A stretch of DNA of 64,000 bases from Ascarosepion bandense (GCA_037127315.1 JBBBDQ010000310.1:3994001-4058000); one strand, 5' to 3'. Positions 13,412 to 24,944 are shown, counted from the stretch's first letter. Translations and numbers: made by a program. The notes: generated by a model from the sequence alone, not told the origin.

Positions 13412-14372
13412 ATGTCAGATTTATTGCCAAAGAAAGTGCATTTGTGAGGAATTTTACTGCACTACTTTATTCAAAAGAAATTTGCAACTGAAGCACACAG
13501 AATTCTTGTTGAAACTTATGGTGACCATGCTCTGTCAAAAAGCAACATGCATAGATTGGTTTAGACACTTCAAAAATAATGATTTTGATGTTGAAGATAA
13601 AGAACACTCTAGTGCACTGAAAAAGTTTGAAGAATTAGAGATATTACTTTATGAAGACACAAGCTGAAGTTGCAGAATCATTAGGAGTTGATCACACAAC
13701 AGTTTTGGAACATTTGAAAGCATTAGGAATGATTCAAAAGCAAGGACATTGGATTCTAAATGTGTTGATGCTGAGAGATGTTGAATGGCGTCTTGTCACA
13801 TCTGAACAGCTGCTTCAACAGTAGAAAAGGAAAGATCTTTTGCATTGTATCATAACTGGTGATGAAAAGTGGATACACTACAATAACCCTAAGTGTAGAA
13901 GATCATGGGGTAAGCCTGGCCATGCATCAACATTGGCAACAAAGTCAAATATCTATGGTTTAAAGTTTCTTCTCTGCATTTGGTGGGATCAGCTTGGTGT
14001 AGCTTATTATGAGCTACTCAAACAAACCGAAACCATCACAGGAGATTGCTATCTACTACAATTGATACATTTGAACTGAAAATTGAAAAAATGAACGCTA
14101 TATGGGCAGAGACATAACAAAGTGATTTTGCAACATGACAATGCTAGGCCAAATGTTGCAGAATAGGTGAAAACCTACTTGGAAATGCTTAAATGGGAAG
14201 TCCTACTCCACCTGCCATATTCACCAGACATTGCCTCATCTGATTATCACTTATTCTGATTGATAGTACATGACAGAACTTTCATTCTTGTGAAGATGTC
14301 AGAAAATAGGATGACTTGTGGTTAGCCTCAAAGATGGGAAAAAGTAGTGGCTAACGATGGACAATACTTTCC
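13412..14372 (+). pseudogene. mariner transposase pseudogene (D,D34D)
   Basis: Following frames from ATG at 13412 gives MSDLLPKKVHL, then a helix-turn-helix region (HRILVETYGDHALSKS) and VAESLGVDHTTVLEHLKALG. The DDE catalytic domain shows TGDEKWIHYNNP, LQHDNARPNVAE and YSPDIASSDYHLF. All three catalytic aspartates survive, and the spacing from the second to the third is 34 residues, the mariner signature. The C-terminal RWEKVVANDGQYF is also typical. At least two frameshifts lie in the N-terminal third (near 13550 and 13640), with in-frame stops near 13824, 14078, 14165 and 14257, so it is inactive. The sequence is closest in my memory to the cecropia-type mariners. Terminal repeats were not found. 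Confidence 0.85.
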
Positions 14373-14589
14373 GTGACATGTTTCTTAGTAATTTTTGTAA
14401 ATAAAAAATTAATTTTCATGAAAAATCAGTGAGAATTTATTCAAGATCCTAATATATAAAGGAAAAAACAAATCACATTACAGTTTTACTTCATGAAATT
14501 CATTTATGAATGCACATCCACCTGATGAAAGAAATACTATTTTGTTTGGTAATGAATAATGGTGAAAATAGTTGTTTCCAATCAGGAAA

Positions 14590-14990
14590 CATTCAGCATT
14601 CCTTGATCAAATAGTGCTACTATCTGTTGAGATTTATAACATCTTTCTTTTAGAACAATTTTTCAGGAAATTAAAATTATAGCAGTTATTGCCCTTTCTA
14701 GTATTGATGAGTGTTCCTTTCAAACATTTTATTTTTGGTAGAAGGGAAAGTAATGATATGAGGAAGATGTTGACTTTTCAAGTCAACATCTTCCTCATAT
14801 CATTACTTTCCCTTCTAGTTACATGGGCTATCCATTTTAGTTGATACTGTTGGAAGTTGTCAAGTGATGTTGCTTTTGATAGTAGAGCTCTTTGTGATTT
14901 TGTAGAACTAGACCCCAGGGCCTGATGAAGAACTGCCTTTTTTATGACATAAAGGATTCATTTACTTGAAGCCATTTTTATTGTGCAAAA
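14590..14990. repeat. diverged third copy of the 690-bp repeat, with inserted palindrome
   Basis: Blocks shared with 8377-9757 appear in the same order: a TTGATCAAA segment, GATTTATAA with a T-rich run, TTTTTCAGGAAATTAAA, TCAAGTGATGT, and GAGCTCTTTGTGATTTTGTAG (20 of these 21 bases match). The region between the second and third blocks is a perfect hairpin here instead of the GT microsatellite. The unit is therefore an older dispersed repeat that later duplicated in tandem at 8377-9757. Confidence 0.7.
14739..14817. repeat. perfect 38-bp inverted repeat with 3-nt loop
   Basis: Left arm 14739-14776 starts TAGAAGGGAAAGTAATGATA. Right arm 14780-14817 is its exact reverse complement, and the spacer is TTC. 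No mismatch in 38 pairs, in an otherwise diverged repeat. Confidence 0.97.
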
Positions 14991-15082
14991 TATTCTGATT
15001 TTCTATTCCACTATTTTATTTTTTACTCAACCCCGTTTCTTTGAATTTTGATATTTTTGAAATGCTTTTTGCATATCAACTT

Positions 15083-15126
15083 CTTTTATTAAGTCATATC
15101 TTTTATCTTTTATTAAGTCATATCTT
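15083..15126. repeat. 24-bp unit repeated about twice
   Basis: CTTTTATTAAGTCATATCTT begins at 15083 and again at 15107, a small tandem duplication. Confidence 0.85.
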
Positions 15127-15878
15127 AAAACCTGCAGCTCTAAAATGTTAACTACCAATGACGGATTCTAACCACGATAAACAAGAGATTAAATCCATAT
15201 ACTCTAGTGAGGGAAATAAGGAATTTTGTGTAAAGTTTCCTGAATATTACAGGATGTGGCACTTGAATATTTGAAACACTGCACTAAAATCAACAAAGTT
15301 GTGAATAATAACGAAATTAACAGAATATTTGAAAATTAACTTTCAGTTTCATTTGTTTGTTCATACCTCTCCAGGCAATTGGCAAAGGAGTGGTTGAGAA
15401 GCATGCTCCTTTATTTTACTGTTGAATTCCATTTAAAGTGTAAAGCCAGTTCAAACTAACAGCTCCTATATTACCATACAAGCATTTTATTAGAAATTTA
15501 ATTAAATCACTGCCAATGTTATTTTGACAATTATATTTTCCTGTAATTTAGCATGAGATCTGTAAAGGAATACAAAATTAAAAATGTGTTGATAGTAGAG
15601 ATATCACAAATGAAATATTAATTAAAAGTTAATGGATAGAATGTGTAATCCTGATAACATTTTTTTTATCATTACTGAAAATCAGGAAAGTGGATAAATA
15701 TTTAGTTTTATAATGGTGGCTGAATTGTTTTATTGATGAAAAAAGGCTTTGCTTCTTTTAATGCAGTATATTATAAAAATCAATTACTAACCAGTATTAT
15801 TTACATTTGAAAGAGAACACATAAAAAAATCAATTTCATTCATCTTACATCCTCTTTTAATTAATTTGTGAAACATTT

Positions 15879-16738
15879 TTTTTTTTTTAATCATCTCACC
15901 CCAAGCAAGGCATTCCACTGCCACTATTGCGCATGGGGCTACATAGGGGAAGGTAAAGAGAAGGAGTGGTTAGACATAGGGAATGTCAGGAGGAAGGTGA
16001 CAGATGAGTAAGGATAGCGAGGATGAGGGTTAGGCAGATGGGAAGAGTGCTTGATAGAATGGGAGCAGGTTAGTGTGTTAGGAGGTGTCTATTAACCTTA
16101 CATTTAAACTCCTGGAGATTGTAGCCATCGGGGAAGCAATTGTTTGGAAGAGAATTCCACAGTCGGGAAGTGCGAGGAAAGAAACTGTTGGAGTAGAAGT
16201 TACGGCTGCATTTTATCGGTTTCACTGTAAAAGGGTGGGATCTAGTTGCTAATCTAGTATCTCGTGCAAATTCGTATTTAGGGGGCACCAGTGATCTAAG
16301 TTCATCAGAGCAGAAACCGTGAAAGTATTTATAGAAGAGACACAGGGAAGCCACATCGCGCCGGTGGGAGAGAGACTGCAAGCGGTCTGCCAAGTCGGTA
16401 TCTATCACATTACAGACCCGCCTCTGAACTTTATCGAGAAGCCCGAGGAGAATAGCAGGAGCACCCGACCAGATATGGCAGCAGTATTCAATGCACGGGC
16501 GGATGGTAGATTTATATATGTGCAGGATAGATTTAGACAGAAAAAACTTCTGGGCCCTACACAGAGAACCGACTTTCATAGCAGCGGATTTAGCAATGGA
16601 TTCGATATAGTCATTCCATTTGAGGTCCGCTGAAAGTGTGAGACCAAGGAGGCATAGTGTTTTACTCTCTGGGAGGCAAGCCTGGTCCATGCTAATGGGA
16701 GGTAGGTGAGATTGTCGATGATGAGTTTCATATTTCTA
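15879..16738 (-). mobile_element. 5'-truncated Jockey/CR1-like LINE, 3' end of family B
   Basis: Minus-strand copy containing the C-terminal part of the reverse-transcriptase ORF (16690-16070), a 3' UTR and an A tail (poly-T at 15879-15889 on the plus strand). The 3' terminus, read on the minus strand, is GGGGTGAGATGATT then poly-A. It matches the termini of the copies at 32740 and 48060 (TGAAATGATT). The insertion is truncated at the 5' end within the RT. Confidence 0.85.
16070..16690 (-). pseudogene. LINE reverse transcriptase, C-terminal fragment (206 aa open)
   Basis: Uninterrupted 206 residues: SMDQACLPE...LCLLGLTLSADLKWNDYIE, then KSTIRPCIEYCCHIWSGAP, QRRVCNVIDTDLADRLQSL, SHRRDVASLCLFYKYFHGF and FFPRTSRLWNSLP...FKCKVNRHLL to the stop. 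This is the thumb and C-terminal domain that follows the YADD box in Jockey/CR1-like elements. The absence of stops suggests a fairly young insertion, but there is no RT core, so it is a dead fragment rather than a gene. Confidence 0.85.
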
Positions 16739-17149
16739 CTGGAGTGTTAAATTTGTTAAGATGATAAACATTCTTATCAAATGTAAAAAATAAAGACAAT
16801 TATATTACAAATATATTTTATTGAATACTCTATATTGAATTATGACAGATGAAGGATATAAAAAACAATAATAAACTAATTATAGGCAATATACAGGGTA
16901 TGATGGATAAATTCTCATCTAAATTATGCAAAAAATTAAAGTGATATCTTATTTTAACAGATATATTTACCAAAATTACACAAAAATATCTTGAAATACT
17001 AAAGAGTAAATTAACCACGGCCTTCAAACAACTTCAATTTTGGAATCTTCTGTAATTCTTCTGGATACTTAACCCCTCTAAAATGTTTGTATTAAAGCTT
17101 CCAGTGCAAATGTCAAGCAGTACAGGATACCATTTCCAAATATAGAGTG

Positions 17150-17640
17150 AATTGCGTTACAGTACTCTTTTTCTTGCAGATGGTGTCCAGCTGACCCTAC
17201 AATGAGCAGGCACATAAGTCAACTTGACACCTTTCACATGTGCTGTCTTTATGCCATATGTGGTATAAAATGGGATCACAGGGTCAAGAATAATGCAATA
17301 CTAAAGAAATGTAACATCATCATAAGCATTGAAAGCTTCTATCATAAATATACAATATAGGTAGGCTGGTCATGTTGTGGGAATGGATGAGCATAGGCTT
17401 CCAAAAATCGTGCTGCATGGACAACTACTAAACTTATAGCGTTTGGTTTGACACCCACTCTTACGTTACAAAGACAAATTGAAAGACAACTTGAAATGTC
17501 TAAACTTTGAAAACCTGGAATGTCCAAGTATCAAACTGAAAGAATTGGTGTAAGTCATGTCTCATTAAGTTGAAGGGTTTTGCAGACAGTAGACTGAAGC
17601 ATTGTGACCAGCTTCATCAATCTCTGAAGCAGAGACACCA
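17150..17640 (+). pseudogene. relic of a LINE reverse-transcriptase C-terminal domain
   Basis: Across frames the plus strand reads AGHVVGMDEHRLPKIVLHGQ, then LLRYKDKLKDNLKCLNF and SIKLKELV. This is the typical 3' end of LINE RT ORFs in invertebrates (R.AGHV.RM...RLPK...YGQL...G....RYKD.LK..LK). Many stops interrupt it. No ends or target-site duplications were recognised. Confidence 0.65.
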
Positions 17641-17914
17641 TCAAAATTCTGCTTCAACAAATTTCCTCTGTTTGTGTGGTTTTGTTGCCCACAGCAAATA
17701 AATTGTGATTTTTTTCACAATTAAACAAAGCAAACATCTACTGTTGACTCATTTATCATTCAAAATAAGAGAATCCACCATATGTATAAGACTGAAAAAG
17801 AAAAAAAAAAAAACTTCTGAGAAGTGAAGACATACATTGATACCTTCACAAAACTTCAAAGTTGGCATTACTTTGCTCAGTTAAGTGACAAACTTCACAT
17901 TTTCATATTAATCC

Positions 17915-17917
<3 letters not shown>

Positions 17918-17958
<41 letters not shown>

Positions 17959-18263
17959 AATTAATAAATATATACATATATTAATAAATATACATATTAA
18001 CCTATGTCAGTGGCACAACTCATAGTTTTATGACTTATGCAATCATCAGGTGCATATTACAAGCTGACTGTTTAAGAGATTTGAATTTAAGTTCGCTCAA
18101 TGTTCATGGAAGTTAAATCTTATAATGTTAGAGTACTATTTTTTAATGAGAGTTAAATCTTATAATGTTATATTTTTAGATTCAAATCTCTTAAATGGTA
18201 AGTTTGTAATATTACATAACACATGAAATTCTAAATAGTGCCATCAATGCAGTATAGTATGTA

Positions 18264-18306
<43 letters not shown>
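17918..18306. mobile_element. (TA)n-bounded inverted-repeat (foldback) element
   Basis: Two imperfect inverted arms (about 18003-18095 and 18172-18250) share TTTAAGAGATTTGAAT, AATATTACAA and TGGCAC. A short spacer holds a direct repeat of GTTAAATCTTATAATGTTA (18113 and 18152). (TA)n tracts lie on both outer sides (17918-17960 and 18261-18306). No coding capacity. The layout resembles the elements at 43970-44281 and 59375-60819. Confidence 0.6.
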
Positions 18307-18308
<2 letters not shown>

Positions 18309-19045
18309 CTGTCTGAAATTTTTGGCACAATGTTAGTTCCTTTAGTTCAGAATAAAAGTTTTTAAAATTTTAGTTGCAACTGAATTTTCTTTTTTGTTAA
18401 AGGCAAATTATAAGTTTTAAGCAGATGTCTACACAAAAATAACTTTCTATACTACATATTCAACAACTTATAAAAAATAAAAATATGTTATGTTCAAAAT
18501 TAAGGTCACCAGAAAATGTATAAAGAAGAAATCCATACTTCTTTCATGTATAAATGATGACTATTAAGTAATAAATATTAATATTTATTTATTTCCAGAA
18601 AAATCTAGTCTGGTCATTTCAAGTATGCTAAAACTACTGACATCATAGTGTATAAAAGGTTTTTGGCAGTAGGAGGCTTTTCAAGGTGAAAATGCTGTAC
18701 TGCCATATGGTGAAGAAACTCAAGCATATTTTAGAAATTAGATTAATGAAGCCTACAAATCAAGCAATAGCTACAAAATCATTTTAAATCATTCACTGCC
18801 TATAACAACTATTTAAAACATCATTCTAAAATCCAAAAGAAATTATTGTTGCAAATAAAACTGGATATGGTAGGAAGAAGAAACTGTCAGACTAAGCAGA
18901 ATATAACCCCCTGAGAACTTCTGAAAATCACTCAAATTTGGAAGCTGTTGGAGTGAAAGTAACAGTTACTAGAGCCAACAGCACAAAGCAAGTCTACAAG
19001 CATGCTGACCTTGTCCCACACCTTTGATAAAGGCTAATGTTATTT

Positions 19046-20105
19046 TGTTTTGGTTTTTTAATTGAATTTCTCCAAGCAAAGCAGTAAAGACACTAAGACA
19101 CAAGGAGTTACTGTATGTAAAAGAACAGAAAACTGGAACATTACTAAGGAATGAGAACAATAGAAGAGTAATCTGGAAAACAGGAGATAACAATTGACAT
19201 TGCATTTAAATGTTTGAAGATCAAAGTTAACTGGAAAGTATGGATTAAAAGAGAGTTCCACAAGAGAGAACTGAGAAAAAAGAAACTGTTAGCATAGCAT
19301 AATCTCTCTTGTGGAACTTGTATGATTACATCTAGCCAATTCACCTGTAAATTGATGAGATCTAGTTACTTATCTAGTACTGTGCTTAAATTCATAAAGT
19401 CTAGGTAGCATAACAAAGAGGACATCTGAACAATTACCATGAAAGTATTTATAGAAAGCAACTTTATGGTGATGAAAAAGTGACTGAAGCAAAGACACCA
19501 TGTCAAGATCAATAATATTGCTGACTTTTCTTTGGATTTTATCAAGAATCTCTAAATATATATCAAGTGCACTGGACCTTATATGACAGCAATATTCCTA
19601 GCATGGAAAATAGTAGACTTATAGATAAGTAAAATAGATTCTGGAGAGAAAAATTTTCTAGAACATGCAGCGAACTAACTTTCTTAGCAGCTGACTTAGC
19701 AATGGAATCAATATAGTTTTTCCACTTCATGTTTGCCTGAGAAGGTGCAATTAGTCACTCTCCTGGAGGTTAACATCAGCCATGCTGATGGAAGGCAGAA
19801 AGAGATCTCTCAGATGATTAATAGAGAGTAGTTTAGTTTTGGAAATATTAAAATTAACAAGCCATCCTTTGCTCCGATAAACAACAAACTGTATATTGTT
19901 TTTAACATTAGTCACCAATTTGACCTTATCAAACTGATAAGTAAGTCTTTACTATGAAGAGAGAATCAATGGTTGTGCCATCAGCATAGATACTGAGTTG
20001 AGAGCTAATATCATCAGAAAGGACACTGATGAAAATTAAAAACAAAGTAGGACCAAGGACAGAGCCACAAAGGACACTCATATTAGTACAATAGGATCTG
20101 GAAAA
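19046..20105 (-). mobile_element. degraded Jockey/CR1-like LINE, family B
   Basis: On the minus strand, reading from 20105, fragments of the RT appear: SVLGPTLFLIFIS, LSIYADGTTIDS (catalytic box YADG in place of YADD), LVNFNISKTKLLSINH, SMADVN, IAKSAAKKVSSL and FYKYFHGNCSD, then SLLWNSLLIHTF near 19260. The family 3' UTR follows, ending near 19046 with TGCTTGGAGAAATTCAATT. Stops and frameshifts are frequent. Older than the copies at 16 kb and 46 kb. Confidence 0.75.
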
Positions 20106-20231
20106 GAGCGGGCATTCAGAACTGTTTCACATTTCATTTAACATTTATACATTAAAATTGTAAATTAACATGAATTTCCAGTCTTCAAAACTGGTAACAG
20201 CATACAGTAGTAAAATTTACTCCAAAATTTT

Positions 20232-20297
20232 CATAATGGTTCAATTACAGAGCCATCCAACCCATGCCAGCATAGAAACGAGAGTTAAGCTTATATC
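20232..20297 (+). mobile_element. SINE 3'-end fragment
   Basis: The words GCCATCCAACCCATGCCAGC and CATAGAAACGAGAGTTAAG closely match a 3' segment I associate with abundant cephalopod SINEs (CCAACCCATGC.AGCATGGAAA.CGGACGTTAAA). Recognition is from memory. Confidence 0.45.
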
Positions 20298-20449
20298 ATT
20301 CTCACAAATTATATAGTCAAGTGAAATGAACAGAAAAAAATTTGGGAGCATAATCACAAAAAATTTGTTTGAATACATCAAAAATATTGTCCCAACAACA
20401 AAATCTCCAAAATACTACTAAAACCTCATTGCAACCAGTGGTGGGGGTT

Positions 20450-20745
20450 GTCAATGCTTCTGTAACTTGTTGTTTCTTTATAGGTAGGGGTGTTCAACCT
20501 ACATAAACCTCTTTATCCTCTAGGTGAGGTAGACTGATTTCCAACCACAGCTATAGAACCCAGTCTGTTCTGCTATTTAACCCATAGCTGAAGGGAGAAG
20601 AGATGGATTAATACCTTTCCAATGGGTGTTTGCACATAAGTGAATGCAACAAATTAAAGTGGAATTTAAATTTGGCTCTCCGATTTCTCATTCCAAGTCA
20701 ATATTCACTGCACCACAATGAACATCCTCAAAAATACTGTCCATA
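20450..20745 (-). mobile_element. tRNA-derived SINE, family A, minus strand
   Basis: Matches the copy at 39230-39565 over most of its length: CCAACCACAGCTATAGAACC, CAGTCTGTTCTGCTATTTAA, GGGAGAAGAGATGGATTAAT, TTTGCACATAAGTGAATGCA, then GGAATTTAAATTTGGCTCTC. On the minus strand the last segment gives a degraded box B, with the presumed box A near 20735. Target-site duplications were not resolved. Confidence 0.6.
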
Positions 20746-21040
20746 CAAAAAAACATGAAGCAAGTTTCTGTATTGTATTTTTTAGAAAATTTTCATGACT
20801 CAATTATCCTTATAATGATTTCAAATAATTTTTAATAAATCAGAATTTGACAATGATTTATGTCAAAACTGTGTGTATATAATATATTATAATAAAATTT
20901 GCATAAAAGACATGAACATTATAAAGATATATTGCTCAATGTAGAATAAACATAAAAATAATACAGACCAAAAGAGTGCATAAAGTTCAACTTTATATTG
21001 TGTGTGTATATATGCATATGGACAGTAACCTTTCTTTTAA

Positions 21041-21560
21041 GCATCTTTGATTGAATATAGCCAACAAGGATGATTTAATCAATCTTTTATTGAGTTTTTC
21101 CAGCATTCTAACATCTTTAAATCACACAACCATCAACATCTTATTATTAGAGAAGCCCTATTGATTAAATGCAAACCCCACCCACCACTGCTATCAATCT
21201 GACACTGTTCAGTCGCAGAGATGGCTTGTTAAGTGTTTTCTCAAAATAGAAAAGACCTTCATGTTAACCAAGCTATACAATGGCATGTGACTACTCCAAA
21301 CGCTCACTCTTCTACAAGAACTTCACACAGTAAAAACTACTATGTAGTACAACACATGGGGAATGGATATACCTCTTGAGCATAAATAAACACTCTTGAG
21401 AACAGCTAAAATACTGAATGAAAGCACTTGAAACACTAAAAGCTATAGACAATTTTTATATTCTTTAACTCCTGAAAAATGGAAAAATGTTAGAATGCTG
21501 GAAAAACTCAGTAAACGATTGATTAAATCATTCATGTCAACCATATTCAATGATATATAT
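21041..21560. mobile_element. foldback element, family F (about 520 bp)
   Basis: The left arm 21041-21116 (GATTTAATCAATCTTTTATT, then GAGTTTTTCCAGCATTCTAA) is inverted at 21487-21560 with about 85% identity. The internal 370 bp has no coding capacity. It includes GAAAGCACTTGAAACAC, also found near the right arm of the copies at 48.5 kb and, inverted, at 29.6 kb. Non-autonomous; its mobilising enzyme is unknown. Confidence 0.7.
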
Positions 21561-21894
21561 CAATATATATTGTAATTTTGTTATTACAATGACTTATAAA
21601 AACATCACTACACAAAAACTTTCATGTTTCATAACAAAACTGTTCCTTTTCAGGTGATATTTTAAAATAAATGGTGCAAATGATTTATTCAGAAAATATA
21701 AAATGAATTCATGGTTCTTTAGAAAATTAAGGAGTGGCAAGTGCAGAATATACTTGTAGGTGTGTCAATATTGCTCAATCAAAAATGAGAATTAGGTTTA
21801 ACTATGAAGGTAAAGATTTGGGTTGTGAAAGCAAACAGAGTGGCTTGATGTCAAGGCATGAAACTTTTTAATTTTGTCTGGGTAGTGGGACCAT

Positions 21895-23133
21895 CTTCTT
21901 CTTCTATGTGCCCTGTCCCTTCAGGACGTAGGCGATCATGGCACTCCACGTCTCCCTATCCCTTGTGGCTCTTAGTATGTTTGCTCCTGTTGCTGCTGGC
22001 AACCCCCGTTCCGTCATCCACCTGATCAGGCCCTGCAAATATGTTATCCGCTACCTTCCTCTGTCTCTCCTTCCTTCTATCTGACCAGTCAGTATCAGGT
22101 TCTCCAGGCTCTCCTTCCTTACATGTCCCAGGAACTTCAGTTGTCTCTTCCTGATGTGCAATATCAATTTCCTTTTTGTTGCCATTCTTTCCAACACCTC
22201 ATCGTTGCTTGCATGCTCAGTCCATGATATCTGTAGCATCCTTCTGTAGAACCACATTTCGGCCGCTTCCAGTTTTATCCTCATTTTCGATGATATTGTC
22301 CAGCATTCACTGCCGTATTAAAGAACTGACATCATGTAGCAGTCCAGCACTCTTTTCTTTGTTTCTATTGAGATTTTCCTATGTGTTAGTATTTTGCTCA
22401 TCTTCTGGAACGCGTCCTTTGCCATGCTAATTCGCCTTTGGATCTCAGTGTTGAACTTTCCATCTCCTGTTGGAACACTTCCTAGGTACTGAAATTTTAG
22501 TACTTGCTTGATTCTGTTATCTCCCACCTGTATTTGGCATTTTGGGTTATATCTTTTGCTGATGACCATGCACTCAGTTTTCTTAAAGTTTATTTGTAGA
22601 CCCTTTTTGTCACTCTCCACTGCTACTTTTTGCATGAGGTCTTGTAGTTTCCTTTCTGTGTCCGCAATCAGCACTGTATCGTCTGCATACCTTATGTTGT
22701 TCAGCCTCCAATAACAAATCCTGGCGTGTCATCTAGTGTCCTCAAAATATTCTCGCTGTATAGGTTGAACAAATCCGGTGAAAAAAGACATCCTTGTCTT
22801 ACGCCTTTTTCTATCTTTGTGTATCTACTGAGGTTGTTACCTGTCCATATGCAGGCCGTTTGCTGCCAGTAGAGATTCTTGATTATTCTTATGTCTTTGC
22901 CAAAAATGTCGAGGTTGCCTAGCATCTCCATCAATTCTTTGTGTCGTTTTTTGCCGAATGCTTTCGCGTAATCAATGAAGCATAGGTACAAGTCTTTCTT
23001 CATTTGTAATGCCCTTTCAGAGAGCATCCTAATCATGAATATGGCGTTCCTTGTTCCAGTGTTTTTGACGAACCTGTACTGTTCCTGCCCTATCTCTGGC
23101 CTGACCTGGCCTGGCCTGACTCTGGCCTGATTC
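21895..23133 (-). mobile_element. RTE-like non-LTR retrotransposon, copy 2, 5'-truncated, 12-bp target-site duplications
   Basis: Same family as 2082-4898. Perfect 12-bp direct repeats TAGTGGGACCAT flank it at 21883-21894 and 23134-23145. The 3' end has the same (GAA)n tail. It is truncated in the RT domain just before the AKAF block. At the 5' junction (23090-23131), four or five degenerate copies of CTGGCCTGA have accumulated, consistent with template slippage during second-strand joining. Confidence 0.9.
21957..23040 (-). pseudogene. RTE-like reverse transcriptase fragment with intact YADD
   Basis: From 23036 the frame reads IRMLSERALQMKKDLYLCFI, then DYAKAFGKKRHKELMEMLGN and a run to FSPDLFNLYSENILRTLDDTP. 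After a short deletion near 22705 comes YADDTVLIADTERKLQDL (catalytic YADD intact, unlike copy 1's YADY). KTECMVISKRYNPKCQIQVG and the C-terminal WFYRRMLQISWTEHASNDEV follow. A stop near 22319 and frameshifts near 22110 break it. AKAFD is changed to AKAFG, removing the first catalytic aspartate. Confidence 0.8.
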
Positions 23134-23145
23134 TAGTGGGACCAT

Positions 23146-23512
23146 ACATTACTCAAATGGGTAGACAATAATTTTTAAGGTTGGATTTTAGGTCTTTTAA
23201 AATTTGATTGTGTACAACCTCATGAGTTAAAGGGGCTGGGTTGTTTAGGCCTGAATTAAGTTATATTGGAACACAAGTTATAAATGAACAATTGTAATTA
23301 ATTAAATTTTAGAGAAAAATATTTTCGATGTTTACATAAAACTGTCAATTCATTCCTATGATTCAGTAGTACTTTATTTTTAGGGAACCTTAAAATCTGC
23401 AGCTTTTAATTCAGTTGCAGTAGGCAGATATCTAGTTTGTATTGAGCACTCTTTATAAAAGTAAATGCACAAATAGTGGGCTTTAATCTATCTGTTCTTT
23501 CACTTCCTTATA
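23146..23512. other. non-coding spacer
   Basis: AT-rich, no feature recognised between the RTE insertion and the PLE-like fragment. Confidence 0.5.
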
Positions 23513-23827
23513 CTATATATATATATATATATATGTATTTTTTTTGTATGTGTATGTATATTTAGGCAACATATCTTCATTCAGGCATGTTTGATTGAAT
23601 AATATAGACATATTATGTCTATTTATATTCATAATAATCCTTTCTAGTTCTCTAATTAGCTTCTTGAGGTTAAGTTGAAATTCATCAAGAAAGGCGTTGT
23701 AGTTTTTGTTATCCTCCAAGATCATTCTCATAATTGCATTGAAACGTAAAGAGTTAAAATATAGATAATGAAAACTAATTGAGCCATACCTTGCTGTAAG
23801 AAACTGAGTGTCTAAAATGTTCATCAC
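23513..23827 (-). pseudogene. possible Penelope-like element N-terminal fragment
   Basis: A 104-codon open stretch with FLDEFQLNLKKLIRELERII and NRHNMSILFNQTCLNEDMLP. The NQTCL..D.LPKYT pattern resembles the region before the RT in cephalopod PLEs as I remember it. The frame runs into (TA)n (23513-23534) at its end, so it is a fragment. It could instead be an unrelated repeat. Confidence 0.35.
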
Positions 23828-23854
23828 ACACCTAGCTAAAAAGTAGTTTTCCAG

Positions 23855-23990
23855 AAAAAATGATTGCAGGTTTGATTTCTGCTAAAACGCATTTGATTAT
23901 CTAGGCCTGTAATTATTAATTTCCCTGTTTAAAAAAAAAAAACAATTGGATATGTACTCAAACAAGTATACTGACTAAAATAATAGTGTT
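23855..23990 (+). mobile_element. degraded SINE (family C)
   Basis: Contains a box-B-like GCAGGTTTGATTTCTGC. Further on, ATGTACTCAAACAAGTATACT matches the 3' part of the better copy at 52390-52590 (TATCTACTCAAATACAAGTA). Box A is not visible. Confidence 0.35.
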
Positions 23991-24777
23991 CATAGTAATA
24001 AGAAATGCTGTCATATTGAAAAATATGATTTGCAACTTAAATGTAATGAAAAGTTGTGAGAGTCAATGAAAAATGGATACTTTACAACAATGTTCAATGA
24101 AAAATGTTACCTATTTACTTCTATAATCAGTGTTTAAATCAATAAACAAAAAGATATCATGTTTTTTTTAAATTACAGCTATTACAATACAATAAACTCA
24201 AACTTCTTAAAGAAATCTAGTTAACACTCCTAATGTTATCAAGCAACAAATGCAAAACAAACTATTTGGTTACATAATATATGCACATAAATTCATTGAT
24301 TATATAAAGATAAGTAGTGCTAAATAGATTGAAAGAAAAAAAACCTATATTTGACAATATTCGTATTGATTTGAAAGTAATTTTATTCCTTGCATTAGTC
24401 ATGAGACTATCTCTTAAGATAAAATTTCAAAGTAATTCTTTGTTCTTTATCTTTTATAAGAAATAACTAATGCACCAATCAGAAAGTAAGAGATACATGA
24501 TATCTTCAAATATCATTGCTGCACAGTGTAAACATTTACACACTTTTTAAACTTTGGAAATGTCATTTGATAGCCCATTAGTGAAGCAGGCCATTTATCC
24601 TATCATGTTCAAATTGGTACTTTTATGGATGGGCAACAATCTCCAAAAATAAATCTAGTAAAGCAATGATCTAGAATTTGGCTCTATTGTAAAAGATTTA
24701 AATTAATGTAAGGTTAAATCTCTTAAAATTCATTTTTAATTAGGAGGAATAAATTTCTTGTTTTAAAAATGTCACTA

Positions 24778-24925
24778 TTTTGGCTTAGTAGTTAAGTCAC
24801 TGAACTGAAGATTGTGCTATGGCTGGTTCATTTCATTTTCATTATAACCAAATTAATGGATGATTAGTTATCAAGTTAGGCTTGTAATAGTGAATTTCCT
24901 CATGATTGAGTACATAAAAATAAAA
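24778..24925 (+). mobile_element. degraded SINE-like block (family C)
   Basis: TTGGCTTAGTAGTTAAGTCA looks like a tRNA box A region. GCTATGGCTGGTTCATTTC may be a decayed box B about 40 nt later, and a GTTAGGCTTGTAATAGTGAATT tail-like segment follows. Weak. Confidence 0.3.
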
Positions 24926-24944
24926 GCTTGCTTATTGTGATATT

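Noticed and set aside
14928..14962. CTGATGAAGAACTGCC near the end of the 690-bp repeat copy
   Set aside because: No GAAA segment or stem III. The tandem copies at 8377 and 9069 read CAGATGA here.
18040..18075. CTGATGA on the minus strand in the foldback element
   Set aside because: The following hairpin overlaps the GA of the core and no GAAA is in place. Not a hammerhead as it stands.
20340..20420. minus-strand NIFDVFKQ-like residues resembling the W.FDVF start of the next PDE1 exon
   Set aside because: No splice sites in the right phase, and the following residues do not match PDE1. Treated as chance.
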